NCBI GenBank assembly: GCA_902775565.1
Contig: CACYMP010000019.1
Coordinates: 1 to 44,952 of the forward strand
Length of the DNA stretch: 44,952 nt
Direction of reading: 5' to 3'
Origin: Oscillospiraceae bacterium
Lineage (GTDB): Bacteria > Bacillota > Clostridia > Saccharofermentanales > Saccharofermentanaceae
The position numbers and the translations under genes were made by a program. The notes beneath the pieces are model-generated. The model ran no database searches, was not told the DNA's origin, and was given only the letters and a program-made list of their open reading frames with translations. Shown one piece after another: positions 15,901 to 26,416 of the stretch (within the stretch, counting starts at the first letter, position 1; each line of letters opens with the position of its first letter).

Positions 15901-17910
15901 ATGCCTATTAAACCAGATGACCTGAACAGGAACAAGAACGGTAACGGCAATAATCAGGACAAGGACGATTTCGTCTCCTCTTCTTTTGCCGTACAGTTTA
16001 AGCCTGGCGATAAAGCCAGTTCTGTTTCAGACAAGCTGAAAGGAAATCCGAAAGAAGTCGAGGATGAATTCGACAGTTTCAAGGACGAATTCGATGATTT
16101 CGTTTTCGATGAATCCGTTAGCGCATTCAAGCCCATTGAAAGCGAAGAAGCCGTCAAATCCGCATTTGTACCCCGCGGCGGCGTTGCGCCCAAGGAAGTA
16201 AACGTCAAGCCTGACACATCCGCTGAAAAGAAAGGCGCTGATATTCCCGCTTTCCCCAAGAACGGCGGCACATTTGACAGAAAGCCTTCCGACGATGTAT
16301 CAAAGGGACCTGACAAATCCAATACTCCCGTATTCGGCAGTGAAGCAGGCGGCAGCAAGGTATCCGCAGCAGATCAGAAGAAAGACGAGAAGCTCTTCAG
16401 TTCAGGCAACTCTCTTGATTTTGCTACATCCGAGCATGACAAGAACAAGAGTGACTTTGCAAACGCAAAGCGTCCCGGAGCTCCCGTTCCCGATGAAGTC
16501 AATACACCCAAGGCAGAAAAGAAGCCTGAAGTTAAGACATACGGAACCGTATCTTCAGGTGTTAATGCTTTCGGTGCTAAGCCTGCAAATACCAAGCCTG
16601 AAGCAGCAAAGGAATCCGGCAACGGTCCTTCGCCTTTCGTGATCAGGCCTACACCTTCTCCCAAGCCTGCTATGCCCAAAGCTCCTGAAGCTAAGCAGCC
16701 TGTAAAGCCTGAGGCTCCCCATACTGCACCCGCAGCGGCCAAGGCTCAGGAAGAGAAGCCTGCTCATGTTGCTCCCGCAGCAGCCAAGGCTCAGGAAGAA
16801 AAGCCCGCTCATGTTGCTCCTGCGGCAGCTAAGGCTCAGAACGAGAAGGCAGCTCACGTTGCTCCCGCGGCAGCTAAGGCCCAGAACGAAAAAGCAGCTC
16901 ATGTTGCTCCCGCGGCGGCTAAGGCTCAGAACGAGAAGCCTGCTCACGTTGCTCCCGCAGCAGCTAAAGCTCAGAACGAGAAGGCAGCTCCTGCAGCTGC
17001 AAAAGAAGATACATCTGCAGCTAAGCGTCCCGGTGAGGCCGCAAAAGCGAATATGCCTGTTCTTTCAAAGCCGGCACCTAAGGGATCTGCCATCGAGTCA
17101 ATAAGACCTGATGACGCAAGAAGGACTCTCGCTGTCGAGAAGAGCCAGAATGCCGTACCTTCAACTCCTCACGAGAAACCCAACATATCCCCTGTTGATA
17201 CGGTTAAGAAGACAAGAAAGAAAAAGACTTCCAAGGCAGCAAAGGATCCCGGAATCGGCGGAATCATCACACTTGCCGTTATCATCGTTGCTTTCATCGG
17301 AATCCTTCTTATTCTCCAGAATCTCGATAAGATCGGTTCTGTCTTTGGCAGAAAGCCTGTAGAGACACTCCCTACCATTACTACAAAGACAACCGTTACA
17401 GAGACTACGGAAGCTACAACAACAGAAGCTACCACTGAGTCCACAACCGAAGCTACAACGGAATCCACCACGGAAGCTACTACTGAGTCCACTACAGAGG
17501 CCACAACGACCACAACTACAGCTGCAACAACCACCACTGAAGAGACAGAGGGTACTACAGCCAAGAAGGATACCGGCATTGCTACCAAGAACTTCAAGAC
17601 AAAGATCACCAATTTCAGAGGTACAAGCAACGGTTTCAAGTTTGATGTTGTTCTCATTAACAATGCTTCCAAGACTGCAAGCCTTAAGAAGTCACTTAAA
17701 TCAGTAAGCGTTACCCTTGTATCTTCCAATACGATCAAGAGCGTTTCCTGCGGTTACTTCAAGTTCAAGAAAAAGAACGGAGCCTGGGTCGGAACTCCTA
17801 TTGACTATGCTATGAGACCCGGATCAAAGCTCACGGCAACAGTAACAGTTAAGACCAGCGGCAAGCCTTCATTCTTCGCTTACACAAAGAGCAGCTTCAA
17901 CTTCAATTGA
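15901..17910 (+). CDS. Repeat-rich single-pass membrane protein
   Basis: 669 residues. The first 450 are disordered: acidic/Lys-rich, then Ala/Pro/Lys-rich with six 15-residue repeats (HVAPAAAKAQNEKPA type, residues 274-363). A basic cluster (KKTRKKKTSK) precedes one membrane helix (about 450-475, ITLAVIIVAFIGILLIL). By the positive-inside rule the long N-terminal part is cytoplasmic and the rest is outside. Outside comes a Thr/Glu/Ser spacer (TTEATTEST repeats) and a beta-rich C-terminal domain of about 100 residues, reminiscent of FxLyD/DUF4352-like accessory domains. The cytoplasmic side is far longer than usual for such proteins. Function unknown. It is a lone plus-strand gene with its own promoter and terminator. 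Confidence 0.8.
   Translation: MPIKPDDLNRNKNGNGNNQDKDDFVSSSFAVQFKPGDKASSVSDKLKGNPKEVEDEFDSFKDEFDDFVFDESVSAFKPIESEEAVKSAFVPRGGVAPKEVNVKPDTSAEKKGADIPAFPKNGGTFDRKPSDDVSKGPDKSNTPVFGSEAGGSKVSAADQKKDEKLFSSGNSLDFATSEHDKNKSDFANAKRPGAPVPDEVNTPKAEKKPEVKTYGTVSSGVNAFGAKPANTKPEAAKESGNGPSPFVIRPTPSPKPAMPKAPEAKQPVKPEAPHTAPAAAKAQEEKPAHVAPAAAKAQEEKPAHVAPAAAKAQNEKAAHVAPAAAKAQNEKAAHVAPAAAKAQNEKPAHVAPAAAKAQNEKAAPAAAKEDTSAAKRPGEAAKANMPVLSKPAPKGSAIESIRPDDARRTLAVEKSQNAVPSTPHEKPNISPVDTVKKTRKKKTSKAAKDPGIGGIITLAVIIVAFIGILLILQNLDKIGSVFGRKPVETLPTITTKTTVTETTEATTTEATTESTTEATTESTTEATTESTTEATTTTTTAATTTTEETEGTTAKKDTGIATKNFKTKITNFRGTSNGFKFDVVLINNASKTASLKKSLKSVSVTLVSSNTIKSVSCGYFKFKKKNGAWVGTPIDYAMRPGSKLTATVTVKTSGKPSFFAYTKSSFNFN
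16720..16989 (+). repeat. Six 45-bp tandem repeats inside the gene
   Basis: Units start at 16720 and recur every 45 bp, each coding for H(V/T)APAAAKAQ(E/N)EK(P/A)A. Synonymous third-base differences show the protein sequence is kept while DNA copies have drifted. Copy number is likely to vary between strains. Confidence 0.9.
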
Positions 17911-17931
17911 TCTGAAGAGTTAAAGTAAATC

Positions 17932-17969
17932 AAAAGGGCTGAACTTCAAAAGTTCAGCCCTTATTTTTT
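17932..17969. terminator. Bidirectional terminator between convergent genes
   Basis: AAGGGCTGAACT / AGTTCAGCCCTT stem with a CAAA-type loop, flanked by A and T runs. It serves the plus-strand repeat protein gene and the minus-strand uvrA-clpE operon. Confidence 0.9.
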
Positions 17970-17986
17970 GAAACAGGATCAATTTA

Positions 17987-20428
17987 TCAGGTCTTTATCT
18001 TTACGGTATCAAAGACAAACTTGTCTTTCTTGTAGTCGATCTTAAGAGCTTCGACATCCTTAAGCGCTCCTGCAAGGAACAGATCTGAAAGCGGATCTTC
18101 GATATTCTTTCTGATAGCCTTTCGAAGCGGTCTTGCACCATATTTCTCATCGTAACCGACTGCTGCCAGCCTGTCACCTGCAGCCTTAGTAAGCGATCCC
18201 TTGATGTGCTTGTCTTCGAGAGAACTGAATACATCCTTGATCATGATATCAACGATCTGGCGGATCTCCTCGGGCTTGAGCGACTTGAATATGATGACGT
18301 CATCTACCCTGTTAAGGAATTCCGGACGGAATGTCTCCTTAAGAGCTGACTGTACGTGCTGTTCCAAAGCCTCGTGAGTGCTGTTGAAGAATCCTATCGT
18401 GGACGCTTTAGCAGAGCTTCCGGCGTTGGATGTCATTATGATTATGCAGTTCTCAAAGTTAACATGCAGACCGTGGCTGTCCGTAAGGACGCCGTCATCG
18501 AGCATCTGCAAAAGGAGATTGAAAACATCCGGATGTGCCTTCTCGATCTCATCGAAAAGGATTACAGAATAAGGCTTGCGTCTTACCTGCTCTGTCAGCT
18601 GTCCGGCATCGTCAAATCCGACATATCCCGGAGGAGAACCGATCAGTTTGCTGACTGAATGAGGTTCCATATATTCCGACATATCGATCCTGATGAGAGC
18701 CTCTTCAGAATCAAACATTACCTCTGCAAGAGCTTTAACCAGCTCTGTCTTACCTACACCGGTAGGTCCGACGAAGATGAAAGAAGTAGGCTTATGCTTC
18801 TTTGTAAAACCTGCCCTTGTACGTCTGACCGCACTGGCAACGGCATGTACAGCTTCTTCCTGGCCGATGACTCTCTTATGAAGCCTCTCTTCAAGGTGAG
18901 CGAGCTTCTCTGTCTCTGTCTCTGAGATCGACTTGAGAGGGATACCGGTCCACATCTCAACTACTCTGGCGATATCCTCGACCTGTATCGGATCGGGTTT
19001 GATGTCATTCTCCAAAGCTTCAAGCTCATTGGTGAGCTTATCCACCTTTGCTTTCAGCTCTGCGGCCTTCTCATAGCCCTGATCGCGCTCTTCCGGAGAA
19101 AGATTCTCCATGGAATCGATCTGGCGCTGATGCTCGGTCTTGGCTTCCTCAAGAGCCTTTTTGGTATTTACAAGCTTGACCAGCTTGATGTTCTTGAGGT
19201 TAGCGGCAGAACCCGCCTCATCGATAAGGTCGATGGCCTTATCGGGAAGGTATCTGTCAGTGATATATCTCTTAGAAGCTTTTACGGCAAACTCAATGAC
19301 TTCATCAGAGTAAGTTACGTTGTGATGCTTCTCGTAGTAATCTCTAATGCCTTTCAGGATCTCTATTGATGTCTCGATAGAAGGCTCGTCAAGCATGACC
19401 TTCTGGAAACGTCTCTCAAGAGCAGAATCCTTCTCGATCTTCTTATACTCGGCTGTTGTCGTGGAACCGAGGATACGCAGTTCTCCGCGTGCAAGAGCGG
19501 GCTTTAATATGTTTGCGGCGTTAGTGGAACCTTCAGCATCACCGGCACCGATTATCGTATGAAGCTCATCGATAACAAGAATGATGTTCTCTGCCTTGAT
19601 GGCCTCATTTATAACGCCCTTGATACGGCTCTCAAACTGTCCTCTGAACTGTGTTCCTGCTACCATTGCAGGAAGATCGAGCTGCCAGACCTGCATGTTG
19701 AGGAGCTTTTCGGGAACGGACCCTTCAACGATCTTGACGGCAAGGCCCTGTGCAACGGCTGTCTTACCGACACCCGGGGCACCGATAAGAACAGGATTGT
19801 TCTTGGTCCTGCGGTTAAGTATCTGGATGCATCTCTCGATCTCCTTGTCGCGTCCGACTATCCTGTCGATCTTGCCGGCAGCGGCACGTTCGGTAAGATT
19901 CGTACCGAACTCGCTTAAGTACTTCATTCTGGAACGGCCCTTACGTCTGTCCTTTGTATCAGCGCCGTCACGGCCTTCAGCCTCAGAACCGGGCCTTCTT
20001 CCGAACAGATTATCAAAGAAGTTGGGGCGGCGTCCCTCGTCGTCCTTGTCCTTATCCTTTCCGTCTTTGTCTTCAGACTTCTCGGGATCGGAAATTCCTA
20101 CGGGGGTGCTGTCCTCGTCAAACTCGTAAGAGTCATCGTCATCATCGTTATTGTCGCCGAAATCGAGATCTCCGCCTGCAAGCTGCTTTAAGAAATCTCC
20201 CGGGTCTACGGACATGCCGTTGTTACCGATCATCTCCTCTAACCTGTCGCTCATCTCATCAATGTTGTCCGCATTGATCCCTGTAGCTTTGAACATGTCA
20301 GTAACTCCGGCGATACCGGACTCATATGCGCATTTGAGGCAGAAACCCTCATCGATGCGTTTGCCGTCTTCGTAACGGCTCGTAAAGACTATTGCATGTC
20401 TTTTCTTACATATGCTGCAAAGTGCCAT
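17987..20428 (-). CDS. clpE: ClpE-like AAA+ unfoldase (Clp protease ATP-binding subunit)
   Basis: 813 residues. A zinc finger opens the protein (C4, C7, C30, C33), as in ClpE rather than ClpC, and no double ClpC N-domain is present. A long acidic linker (about 90-160) follows. AAA domain 1 has Walker [13 protein letters not shown] and Walker B VIDELH. A coiled middle region comes next, then AAA domain 2 with [12 protein letters not shown] and [13 protein letters not shown]. The IGF tripeptide for docking to ClpP is present (STIGFFN). It should unfold substrates for ClpP under stress. The gene starts five bases after the uvrA stop, so the two are co-transcribed. No CtsR operator was recognised. 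A ClpC-like name would also be defensible. Confidence 0.9.
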   Translation of the reverse strand: MALCSICKKRHAIVFTSRYEDGKRIDEGFCLKCAYESGIAGVTDMFKATGINADNIDEMSDRLEEMIGNNGMSVDPGDFLKQLAGGDLDFGDNNDDDDDSYEFDEDSTPVGISDPEKSEDKDGKDKDKDDEGRRPNFFDNLFGRRPGSEAEGRDGADTKDRRKGRSRMKYLSEFGTNLTERAAAGKIDRIVGRDKEIERCIQILNRRTKNNPVLIGAPGVGKTAVAQGLAVKIVEGSVPEKLLNMQVWQLDLPAMVAGTQFRGQFESRIKGVINEAIKAENIILVIDELHTIIGAGDAEGSTNAANILKPALARGELRILGSTTTAEYKKIEKDSALERRFQKVMLDEPSIETSIEILKGIRDYYEKHHNVTYSDEVIEFAVKASKRYITDRYLPDKAIDLIDEAGSAANLKNIKLVKLVNTKKALEEAKTEHQRQIDSMENLSPEERDQGYEKAAELKAKVDKLTNELEALENDIKPDPIQVEDIARVVEMWTGIPLKSISETETEKLAHLEERLHKRVIGQEEAVHAVASAVRRTRAGFTKKHKPTSFIFVGPTGVGKTELVKALAEVMFDSEEALIRIDMSEYMEPHSVSKLIGSPPGYVGFDDAGQLTEQVRRKPYSVILFDEIEKAHPDVFNLLLQMLDDGVLTDSHGLHVNFENCIIIMTSNAGSSAKASTIGFFNSTHEALEQHVQSALKETFRPEFLNRVDDVIIFKSLKPEEIRQIVDIMIKDVFSSLEDKHIKGSLTKAAGDRLAAVGYDEKYGARPLRKAIRKNIEDPLSDLFLAGALKDVEALKIDYKKDKFVFDTVKIKT

Positions 20429-20433
20429 TTATC

Positions 20434-23400
20434 CTATTCTCCGTTGTTATTATCTGTCCCTTGTTCCTTAATCTTCCTTCTTACTCTCGGCCCTGTAAGT
20501 ATATCATATTGTTCTTCTTCGAGCCTTGCAGTATCGATGAACGCGGAAATATCGGCATACTGGCCGTTCTTGCGCGCATTCTCGAGCACAGGCTTGAGGA
20601 ACTGTCCCGTATAGGACTTCTTCACCTTACAGATCTCTTCAGGAGTGCCTGAAGCTATTACCTCACCGCCGTCGTCTCCGCTCTCCGGGCCCAGATCGAT
20701 GATATGGTCGGCAGTCTTGATAACATCAAGGTTATGCTCGATCACCACAACAGTGTTCTTATTCTCGGTCAGACGCTCAAGGATCTCAACGAGCTTATGC
20801 ACATCAGCAACATGAAGGCCTGTGGTAGGCTCATCCAGTACATAGATAGTCTTTCCGGTTGAACGGCGTGACAGTTCGGACGCAAGCTTGATCCTCTGCG
20901 CCTCGCCGCCCGAAAGCGTCGTGGACGGCTGTCCGAGCTTTATATAACCGAGTCCGACATCCTGAAGAGTCCTTACCTTCTTGTAGATCGGACTGTGATT
21001 CTTGAAAAACTCGCATGCCTCATCAACTGACATCTCGAGAACATCGGAAATGTTCTTTCCGTTATAACGCACTTCGAGCGTCTCCCTGTTATAGCGCTTA
21101 CCCTTGCAGACATCGCATGTGACATAGATATCGGGCAGGAAATGCATCTCTATCTTATTGACACCGTCTCCTGAGCACGCTTCGCACCTTCCGCCCTTTG
21201 TATTAAAGGAAAACCTTCCGGGACCGTATCCCCTCGCCTTAGCATCGGGAGTCTCGGAGAAGAGCTTCCTTATCAGATCGAAAAGACCGATATATGTGGC
21301 GGGGTTACTTCTCGGAGTCCTTCCTATAGGGCTCTGGTCGATGCATATGATCTTGTCGAGGTTGGAATACCCCGTGATGCGTTCGCACTTCACGCGCGTC
21401 TTGTGGGCGCCGTTAAGCTCGTATGTGAGATAAGGCACCAGTGTCGAATTGATAAGCGATGACTTGCCTGAGCCCGATACACCCGTAACGACTGTAAACA
21501 GTCCGATGGGAATATCAACATCGATATTCTTGAGGTTATTTACTGAAGCTCCCTTGATGGAAAGCATCTTCTTGGGATCGGGTTTTCTCCTCTCAAGGGG
21601 AACGGGTATATATTTCCTTCCGGAAAGATAATCACCGGTAACCGATTCGGGTGTGTTGATAACATCTTCGATCGAGCCCTGTGCCACCACACGGCCTCCG
21701 AACACGCCCGCACCGGGGCCTATATCTATCAGGTGATCTGCAGCTCTCATTGTCTCTTCGTCATGCTCGACGACGAGGATGGAGTTGCCTAAGTCCCTGA
21801 GCTTGAACAACGTCTTGATGAGCTTGTCATTATCCCTCTGGTGAAGTCCGATCGAAGGTTCGTCAAGAACGTAGAGCACACCCTGAAGGCCAGCGCCTAT
21901 CTGTGTGGCAAGCCTTATTCTCTGTGCTTCTCCGCCTGAAAGCGTGGCAGACGATCTCGAAAGCGTCATGTAATCAAGACCTACGTCATAAAGGAAACGC
22001 AGTCTTGCTGATACCTCTCTCATGATGGGAGCGGAGATCTCCGACTTCATCTTAGTAAACTTAAGTCCGTCAAAGAACGTTATCATGTTCTTTACGGAAA
22101 GATTTGTAAGCTCGCTTATGTTCTTGCCGCCGATCTTAACCGAAAGGCTGTTGGGATTGAGCCTTGCGCCCTGACATACGGGACATACGTCGATGCTCAT
22201 ATAACGCTCGTAGGAAGCCTTGGCATCTTCAGACATCGATTCCCTCCAGCGTCTGTTGACGCTCGGAACGACGCCTTCCCATGCGGCATAGTAATCGCCT
22301 TCCCTCGGATATACGGAATTGGTCGTATCGATCTTCATCTTCTCGCCGCCGTTACCGTACATGATGATGTCCTTGATCTTATCCGGAAGCTTGTAGTACG
22401 GGGTATCGAGCGAGAATTTGTATTTCTCTGACAATGCAACGATGAAGCCTCTTCCCCAGCTCTTGGGATCATCGAAGTTCCAGCCCGCGGTCCTTACGGC
22501 TCCCTCATTGAGCGAAAGCTTGGGGTTGGTAACGCAGAGCTCGGGATCGACCTTTATCAGCGTTCCGATACCGGAACAGTTGGGACATGCGCCTTCCGGG
22601 CTGTTGAATGAGAAGCTCCTGGTGGTTATCTCGCCGAAAGAGATACCGCAGTCGGGGCATGCGAGATTCTGCGAGAAGAACTCCTCGTTAGTCTCGTATT
22701 CCTTCTCCCCGTCCTTGCCGGTCCTGGCTGTCTGTGTCTCAACCAGCAGAAGGCCGCCCGAAAGCTTAAGGGCTGTCTCGCAGGAATCATTTAATCTCGT
22801 GGTGTTGGAATCCTTGATGACAAGACGGTCAACAACCACATAGATCTCGTGCTTGTTGTTCTTGTTGAGCTTGATCTCTTCATCGAGCTCATACATAATC
22901 CCGTCGACCTTGACCCTCGCGTAACCAGAGCGCCTGAAGCTTTCAAAGAGCTTGCTGAACTCACCCTTTTTGCCCCTGACCATAGGAGCGTAGATGATCA
23001 TTCTGGTACCTTCGGCATATTCCTTGAGCTTGTCGATTATCTGGTCGATGGTCTGTGTGCGGATAGGTTTGCCGCATGAAGGACAATAAGGCTCACCCAC
23101 GCGCGCATATAAAAGCCTTAAGTAGTCGTAGATCTCGGTAACCGTTCCGACCGTGGATCTCGGATTGGATACGGTGGATTTCTGGTCAATGGATATGGCG
23201 GGCGATAAGCCTTCGATGCTGTCGAGGTCAGGCTTCTCAAGCTGGCCTAAGAACATCCTCGCATATGAAGAAAGCGACTCAACATAGCGCCTCTGGCCTT
23301 CAGCGTAAATGGTATCGAAAGCAAGAGATGACTTGCCGGAGCCGGAAAGGCCGGTTATAACGACCATCTCACGTCTCGGTATATCGATGTCTATATTCTT

Positions 23401-23451
23401 GAGGTTATGCTCTCTGGCGCCTCTGATCCTGATGTATTTATTCTTTTCCAT
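20434..23451 (-). CDS. uvrA: UvrABC excinuclease subunit A
   Basis: DNA-damage recognition ATPase of nucleotide excision repair; a UvrA dimer loads UvrB at lesions. About 1005 residues. It has two ABC modules with Walker [10 protein letters not shown] near the start and GVSGSGKSS in the second half, each with an LSGGEAQRI signature. Zinc-binding cysteine sets are present ([30 protein letters not shown]...CDVCKGKR). The frame opens at a TTG (23472), but ATG 23451 ([20 protein letters not shown]) has GGCGG eight bases upstream and matches the family's start; ATG 23457 is too close to that site. First gene of an operon with clpE. Confidence 0.95.
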   Translation of the reverse strand: MEKNKYIRIRGAREHNLKNIDIDIPRREMVVITGLSGSGKSSLAFDTIYAEGQRRYVESLSSYARMFLGQLEKPDLDSIEGLSPAISIDQKSTVSNPRSTVGTVTEIYDYLRLLYARVGEPYCPSCGKPIRTQTIDQIIDKLKEYAEGTRMIIYAPMVRGKKGEFSKLFESFRRSGYARVKVDGIMYELDEEIKLNKNNKHEIYVVVDRLVIKDSNTTRLNDSCETALKLSGGLLLVETQTARTGKDGEKEYETNEEFFSQNLACPDCGISFGEITTRSFSFNSPEGACPNCSGIGTLIKVDPELCVTNPKLSLNEGAVRTAGWNFDDPKSWGRGFIVALSEKYKFSLDTPYYKLPDKIKDIIMYGNGGEKMKIDTTNSVYPREGDYYAAWEGVVPSVNRRWRESMSEDAKASYERYMSIDVCPVCQGARLNPNSLSVKIGGKNISELTNLSVKNMITFFDGLKFTKMKSEISAPIMREVSARLRFLYDVGLDYMTLSRSSATLSGGEAQRIRLATQIGAGLQGVLYVLDEPSIGLHQRDNDKLIKTLFKLRDLGNSILVVEHDEETMRAADHLIDIGPGAGVFGGRVVAQGSIEDVINTPESVTGDYLSGRKYIPVPLERRKPDPKKMLSIKGASVNNLKNIDVDIPIGLFTVVTGVSGSGKSSLINSTLVPYLTYELNGAHKTRVKCERITGYSNLDKIICIDQSPIGRTPRSNPATYIGLFDLIRKLFSETPDAKARGYGPGRFSFNTKGGRCEACSGDGVNKIEMHFLPDIYVTCDVCKGKRYNRETLEVRYNGKNISDVLEMSVDEACEFFKNHSPIYKKVRTLQDVGLGYIKLGQPSTTLSGGEAQRIKLASELSRRSTGKTIYVLDEPTTGLHVADVHKLVEILERLTENKNTVVVIEHNLDVIKTADHIIDLGPESGDDGGEVIASGTPEEICKVKKSYTGQFLKPVLENARKNGQYADISAFIDTARLEEEQYDILTGPRVRRKIKEQGTDNNNGE

Positions 23452-23478
23452 GCTCATATCCGCCAATAACAACAGTGA

Positions 23479-23510
23479 ATTATAACACGGATTATAAATA
23501 TAATCGTGTT
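23479..23510 (-). promoter_or_regulatory. uvrA-clpE promoter overlapped by a palindrome
   Basis: An extended -10 (TG-T-TATAAT; hexamer 23479-23484) lacks a good -35. In its place lies an inverted repeat, AACACG-G-ATTATA-AA-TATAAT-CGTGTT (23484-23510), with one bulged base. This is a typical operator position. It is not the GAAC-N4-GTTC LexA box of Bacillus. Confidence 0.6.
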
Positions 23511-23565
23511 AATTAAGAGGACATTTTGTCACCCTTGTTATGCAGGATATAAACTCACGGAGATA

Positions 23566-26406
23566 TCACTTTCTGATATACGTGAAAGGGCACCCGTAAA
23601 AGCTGTCGTCTTCCCTGGAATTGATCTCTATCTTCTGGATGACCGTACCGGCTTCCACAGCCTTGAAAACAAGCTCGTGCACACCTTCTGACAATTCAGC
23701 GTCGAAGCTTATCTTACGCTGGTTATCGAGGACGGCATTGCACCAGCATAAATCATGTGCGGTTCCGATACCGTAATTTTCGGGAAGCATGAACATTTCC
23801 TTAGAGGTTCCGTCCAGCACGGCAATAAATCTTACCCTGCTGTCCTTACGGGGATTGTTGTTCGGAGCAAAGCAGAACGTGATGTGATACGTTCCGCCGT
23901 CATTGATGGCAAACCTGTATGTAAGAGACGGAGCGTCAGAGTCATCGTAATCTTTTGCAAGCGGATATGGCTTTAATGCCGAGAATGCTTTGCCGTAGTT
24001 CTGGATTATAAGCCAGCCGGAACCGTCAGGTGCATAAGAATCAGTAAAACAGCCTGCTGAGATACCGATATACCCCAGTGTCTCGACAAACGTTCCGGCT
24101 GTGTAGGAAGCCGGATCATAAACCCTGGCTTTAATGGGTATATCAGTATGATCCGGATGATAATTAACGGAAAGAACGCTCTCGGCATCCCCGGATAACT
24201 TTGACCAGTCAACACTCACCTTACAGCACATAAATCCTGAAAAGACCTCACAGACGTCGATGTTGATCCACTCTGCGTAAGTGCTGAAAGACAGACCATC
24301 CTTGTTGTTCAGCACTATCACTGTCTCGGTATTGTCTTCAAGCGAAGAAAATACCAGTTCGCCTGCGTCTTTACCCAGAATAACGGGTTCGTTCATATTA
24401 ACAGAGACCAGCTGATCACTGCACTTCGCATAATCAAGATAAACCGGCTCGGGATATTTGGAACCTTCATCGTTCCAGTTAACGAAATCAACGTGCTTGG
24501 AAGACATCATTCCCTTCCACTTGCCGCCGTTCATGTCCTCGTTATACTGTCTTACGAGCTCTATGTCCCTGTCTATCGTCTTCTTGAGAAGATCCGCGAT
24601 ATTGCCGGCCGCATAAGCATTCCAGCCTGCAAGGAGCTGATTTAAGCCTGCGTATATCATCATCTTTCTGAGATTTGCCGATGCCATCGCAGGGAACTGC
24701 ACGAGCCCGAAAAGAGCATTGCCGCGGTCAGTCGAAAAGTCGATGCCGAGGCTCTCGGAAACGGTTTCTATCTGATCAGCACGCCTTAATTCCTCAAATG
24801 CCTCAAGACTGTCAGCAAACTTGAAAGTATCGGGGTGCGTAGCCTCAGGACGCCTGTCTCCGTTAAATCTCGGGTATTCGGTAAGGATCTCGAAAACATC
24901 CTTCTTCTCTTCCTCGTTAAGTGAACCTCCGAACTGCTGATTTATCCATTCCTGCAGGAAATCATCTGTCAGATCCGGTTCGCTCCACTTCTCAAAATCG
25001 TAAGCAAGCTCCATAAAATAGCTGAGCGGGAGCTCCTGCGGGCGGAGGTCTCCGACATTAGCTATCCATATTTTCCTGATGCCGTAAGCATAAGCCGTTG
25101 TAAGCTGTTCCCAGGCTTTAATGAGCGGAGTTGAATTGACCCACTCGTAAGAGATAGGATCGCCGTGATAATCGAAATGGTAGTAGATGCCCCAGCCAGC
25201 CTTGCGGTCCCTTATTTTCTCATCAGGAACTGTTCTCAAATTGGCGAAGTTATCGTCTGACAAAAGGAGCGTAGCATCTTCGATGCCTTCCCAAGCGGAA
25301 AGACCCTCCGTGTCCTTATCGCCGTAGAAATAATCCTCTACTTCCTTATAGAGCGCAAGGACCTTAACAGCATCGCCGAGACCGTGTCTGTTAAGTATCT
25401 CTTTCTGAGCGGTTATCGTGTGCTTGAGAAGATCGATGTTGTCCTTGAGCGTTGCGTCTTCACCTAAGATCTTGCTGTCCCTCTCGCCTCTCATGCCGAT
25501 CGTGATGAGAGAACGGTAATCCTTGTTGCGGACAACCGAATCTTCCCAGAATCTCTTAAGGCCTTCGGGATTTGTATAAAAGCTCCAGTCAGCTCCGTAG
25601 CCCTTGGAGTTATCGCCGCTCATATAGTGGGAGAACTCTTCTCCTGCCCTGAAAAGAGGCTCGTGATGGGATGTGCCCATGTAGATGCCTAATTCATCCG
25701 CAAGCTCGGCAGAAGCCGTTGGGAACGCTTTTCCGTCCTCGCTGAAAACGGCGCTCCACATTGCCGGCCACAGGAAATTGCCCTTAAGCCTTAAGAGGAG
25801 ATCGAATACCTTCTCATAGAAATCCTCATTGAAGTCACCGAAAGCATTTGTGACCCATGAGCCGAGTGACGGCCATTCATCGTTCATGAAGAAACCGCGG
25901 TATTCGACTGAAGGCTTTTTAGATACGAACTTCATGTCAGATTCACAAGCTTCAACAGTCTCTTTCTTTTCGGTAACGGCATCACCGAAATAATGCCATG
26001 GTGATACTCCGAACAAAGATGAGATATGGTAAAGACCGTATTCAACTCCGAGCTTGTCGCTGCCTGCGATAAAGATAACTGTCTTTTCTTCTTCCCTGCG
26101 GAAATCAATGGAGAACTGCTCCCTGCCGCTCTTTATCTCACCGGGTATTATCATCGAATTTGCGGAGAACAATTCCTCAAAACCTTCTTCATTCCATATA
26201 CCCGCAACGATAACAAGATCACAGCCTTCGGCCGTTCCGTCACTTAAGTCGAGATCTCTTACGACTCTTACGTGCTTGATCTTGCAGCCGGTAACATTCC
26301 TGATGTCCTGAGCCAGAAAACTCGCTACCCTCAATATGCCCTTGTCTTTTCCGCTTACGAATATCGCAGTCTTTGAATCATTACCGAATAATCTTATTCC
26401 GCTCAT
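23566..26406 (-). CDS. Glycoside hydrolase family 115 (xylan alpha-glucuronidase)
   Basis: 946 residues, the usual size for GH115. Members remove (4-O-methyl-)glucuronic acid side chains from xylan and its oligomers. Family features seen are the N-terminal alpha/beta domain, the block YRGFFMNDEWPSLGSW, the LKGNFLWPAMWSAVF motif and GIYMGTSHHEPLFRA. The all-helical middle and the C-terminal beta domain (about 680-946) with its GxSxWxxIQ-like strand are also present. No signal peptide is present (MSGIRLFGNDSKTAIFVSG), so it should act inside the cell on imported oligosaccharides. The gene follows the esterase gene by ten bases and is probably translated from the same message. Confidence 0.92.
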   Translation of the reverse strand: MSGIRLFGNDSKTAIFVSGKDKGILRVASFLAQDIRNVTGCKIKHVRVVRDLDLSDGTAEGCDLVIVAGIWNEEGFEELFSANSMIIPGEIKSGREQFSIDFRREEEKTVIFIAGSDKLGVEYGLYHISSLFGVSPWHYFGDAVTEKKETVEACESDMKFVSKKPSVEYRGFFMNDEWPSLGSWVTNAFGDFNEDFYEKVFDLLLRLKGNFLWPAMWSAVFSEDGKAFPTASAELADELGIYMGTSHHEPLFRAGEEFSHYMSGDNSKGYGADWSFYTNPEGLKRFWEDSVVRNKDYRSLITIGMRGERDSKILGEDATLKDNIDLLKHTITAQKEILNRHGLGDAVKVLALYKEVEDYFYGDKDTEGLSAWEGIEDATLLLSDDNFANLRTVPDEKIRDRKAGWGIYYHFDYHGDPISYEWVNSTPLIKAWEQLTTAYAYGIRKIWIANVGDLRPQELPLSYFMELAYDFEKWSEPDLTDDFLQEWINQQFGGSLNEEEKKDVFEILTEYPRFNGDRRPEATHPDTFKFADSLEAFEELRRADQIETVSESLGIDFSTDRGNALFGLVQFPAMASANLRKMMIYAGLNQLLAGWNAYAAGNIADLLKKTIDRDIELVRQYNEDMNGGKWKGMMSSKHVDFVNWNDEGSKYPEPVYLDYAKCSDQLVSVNMNEPVILGKDAGELVFSSLEDNTETVIVLNNKDGLSFSTYAEWINIDVCEVFSGFMCCKVSVDWSKLSGDAESVLSVNYHPDHTDIPIKARVYDPASYTAGTFVETLGYIGISAGCFTDSYAPDGSGWLIIQNYGKAFSALKPYPLAKDYDDSDAPSLTYRFAINDGGTYHITFCFAPNNNPRKDSRVRFIAVLDGTSKEMFMLPENYGIGTAHDLCWCNAVLDNQRKISFDAELSEGVHELVFKAVEAGTVIQKIEINSREDDSFYGCPFTYIRK

Positions 26407-26416
26407 GTTCTACCTC

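Noticed and set aside
17169..17738. Minus-strand 189-codon frame
   Set aside because: Val-rich mirror of the Thr/Glu repeats in the plus-strand gene.
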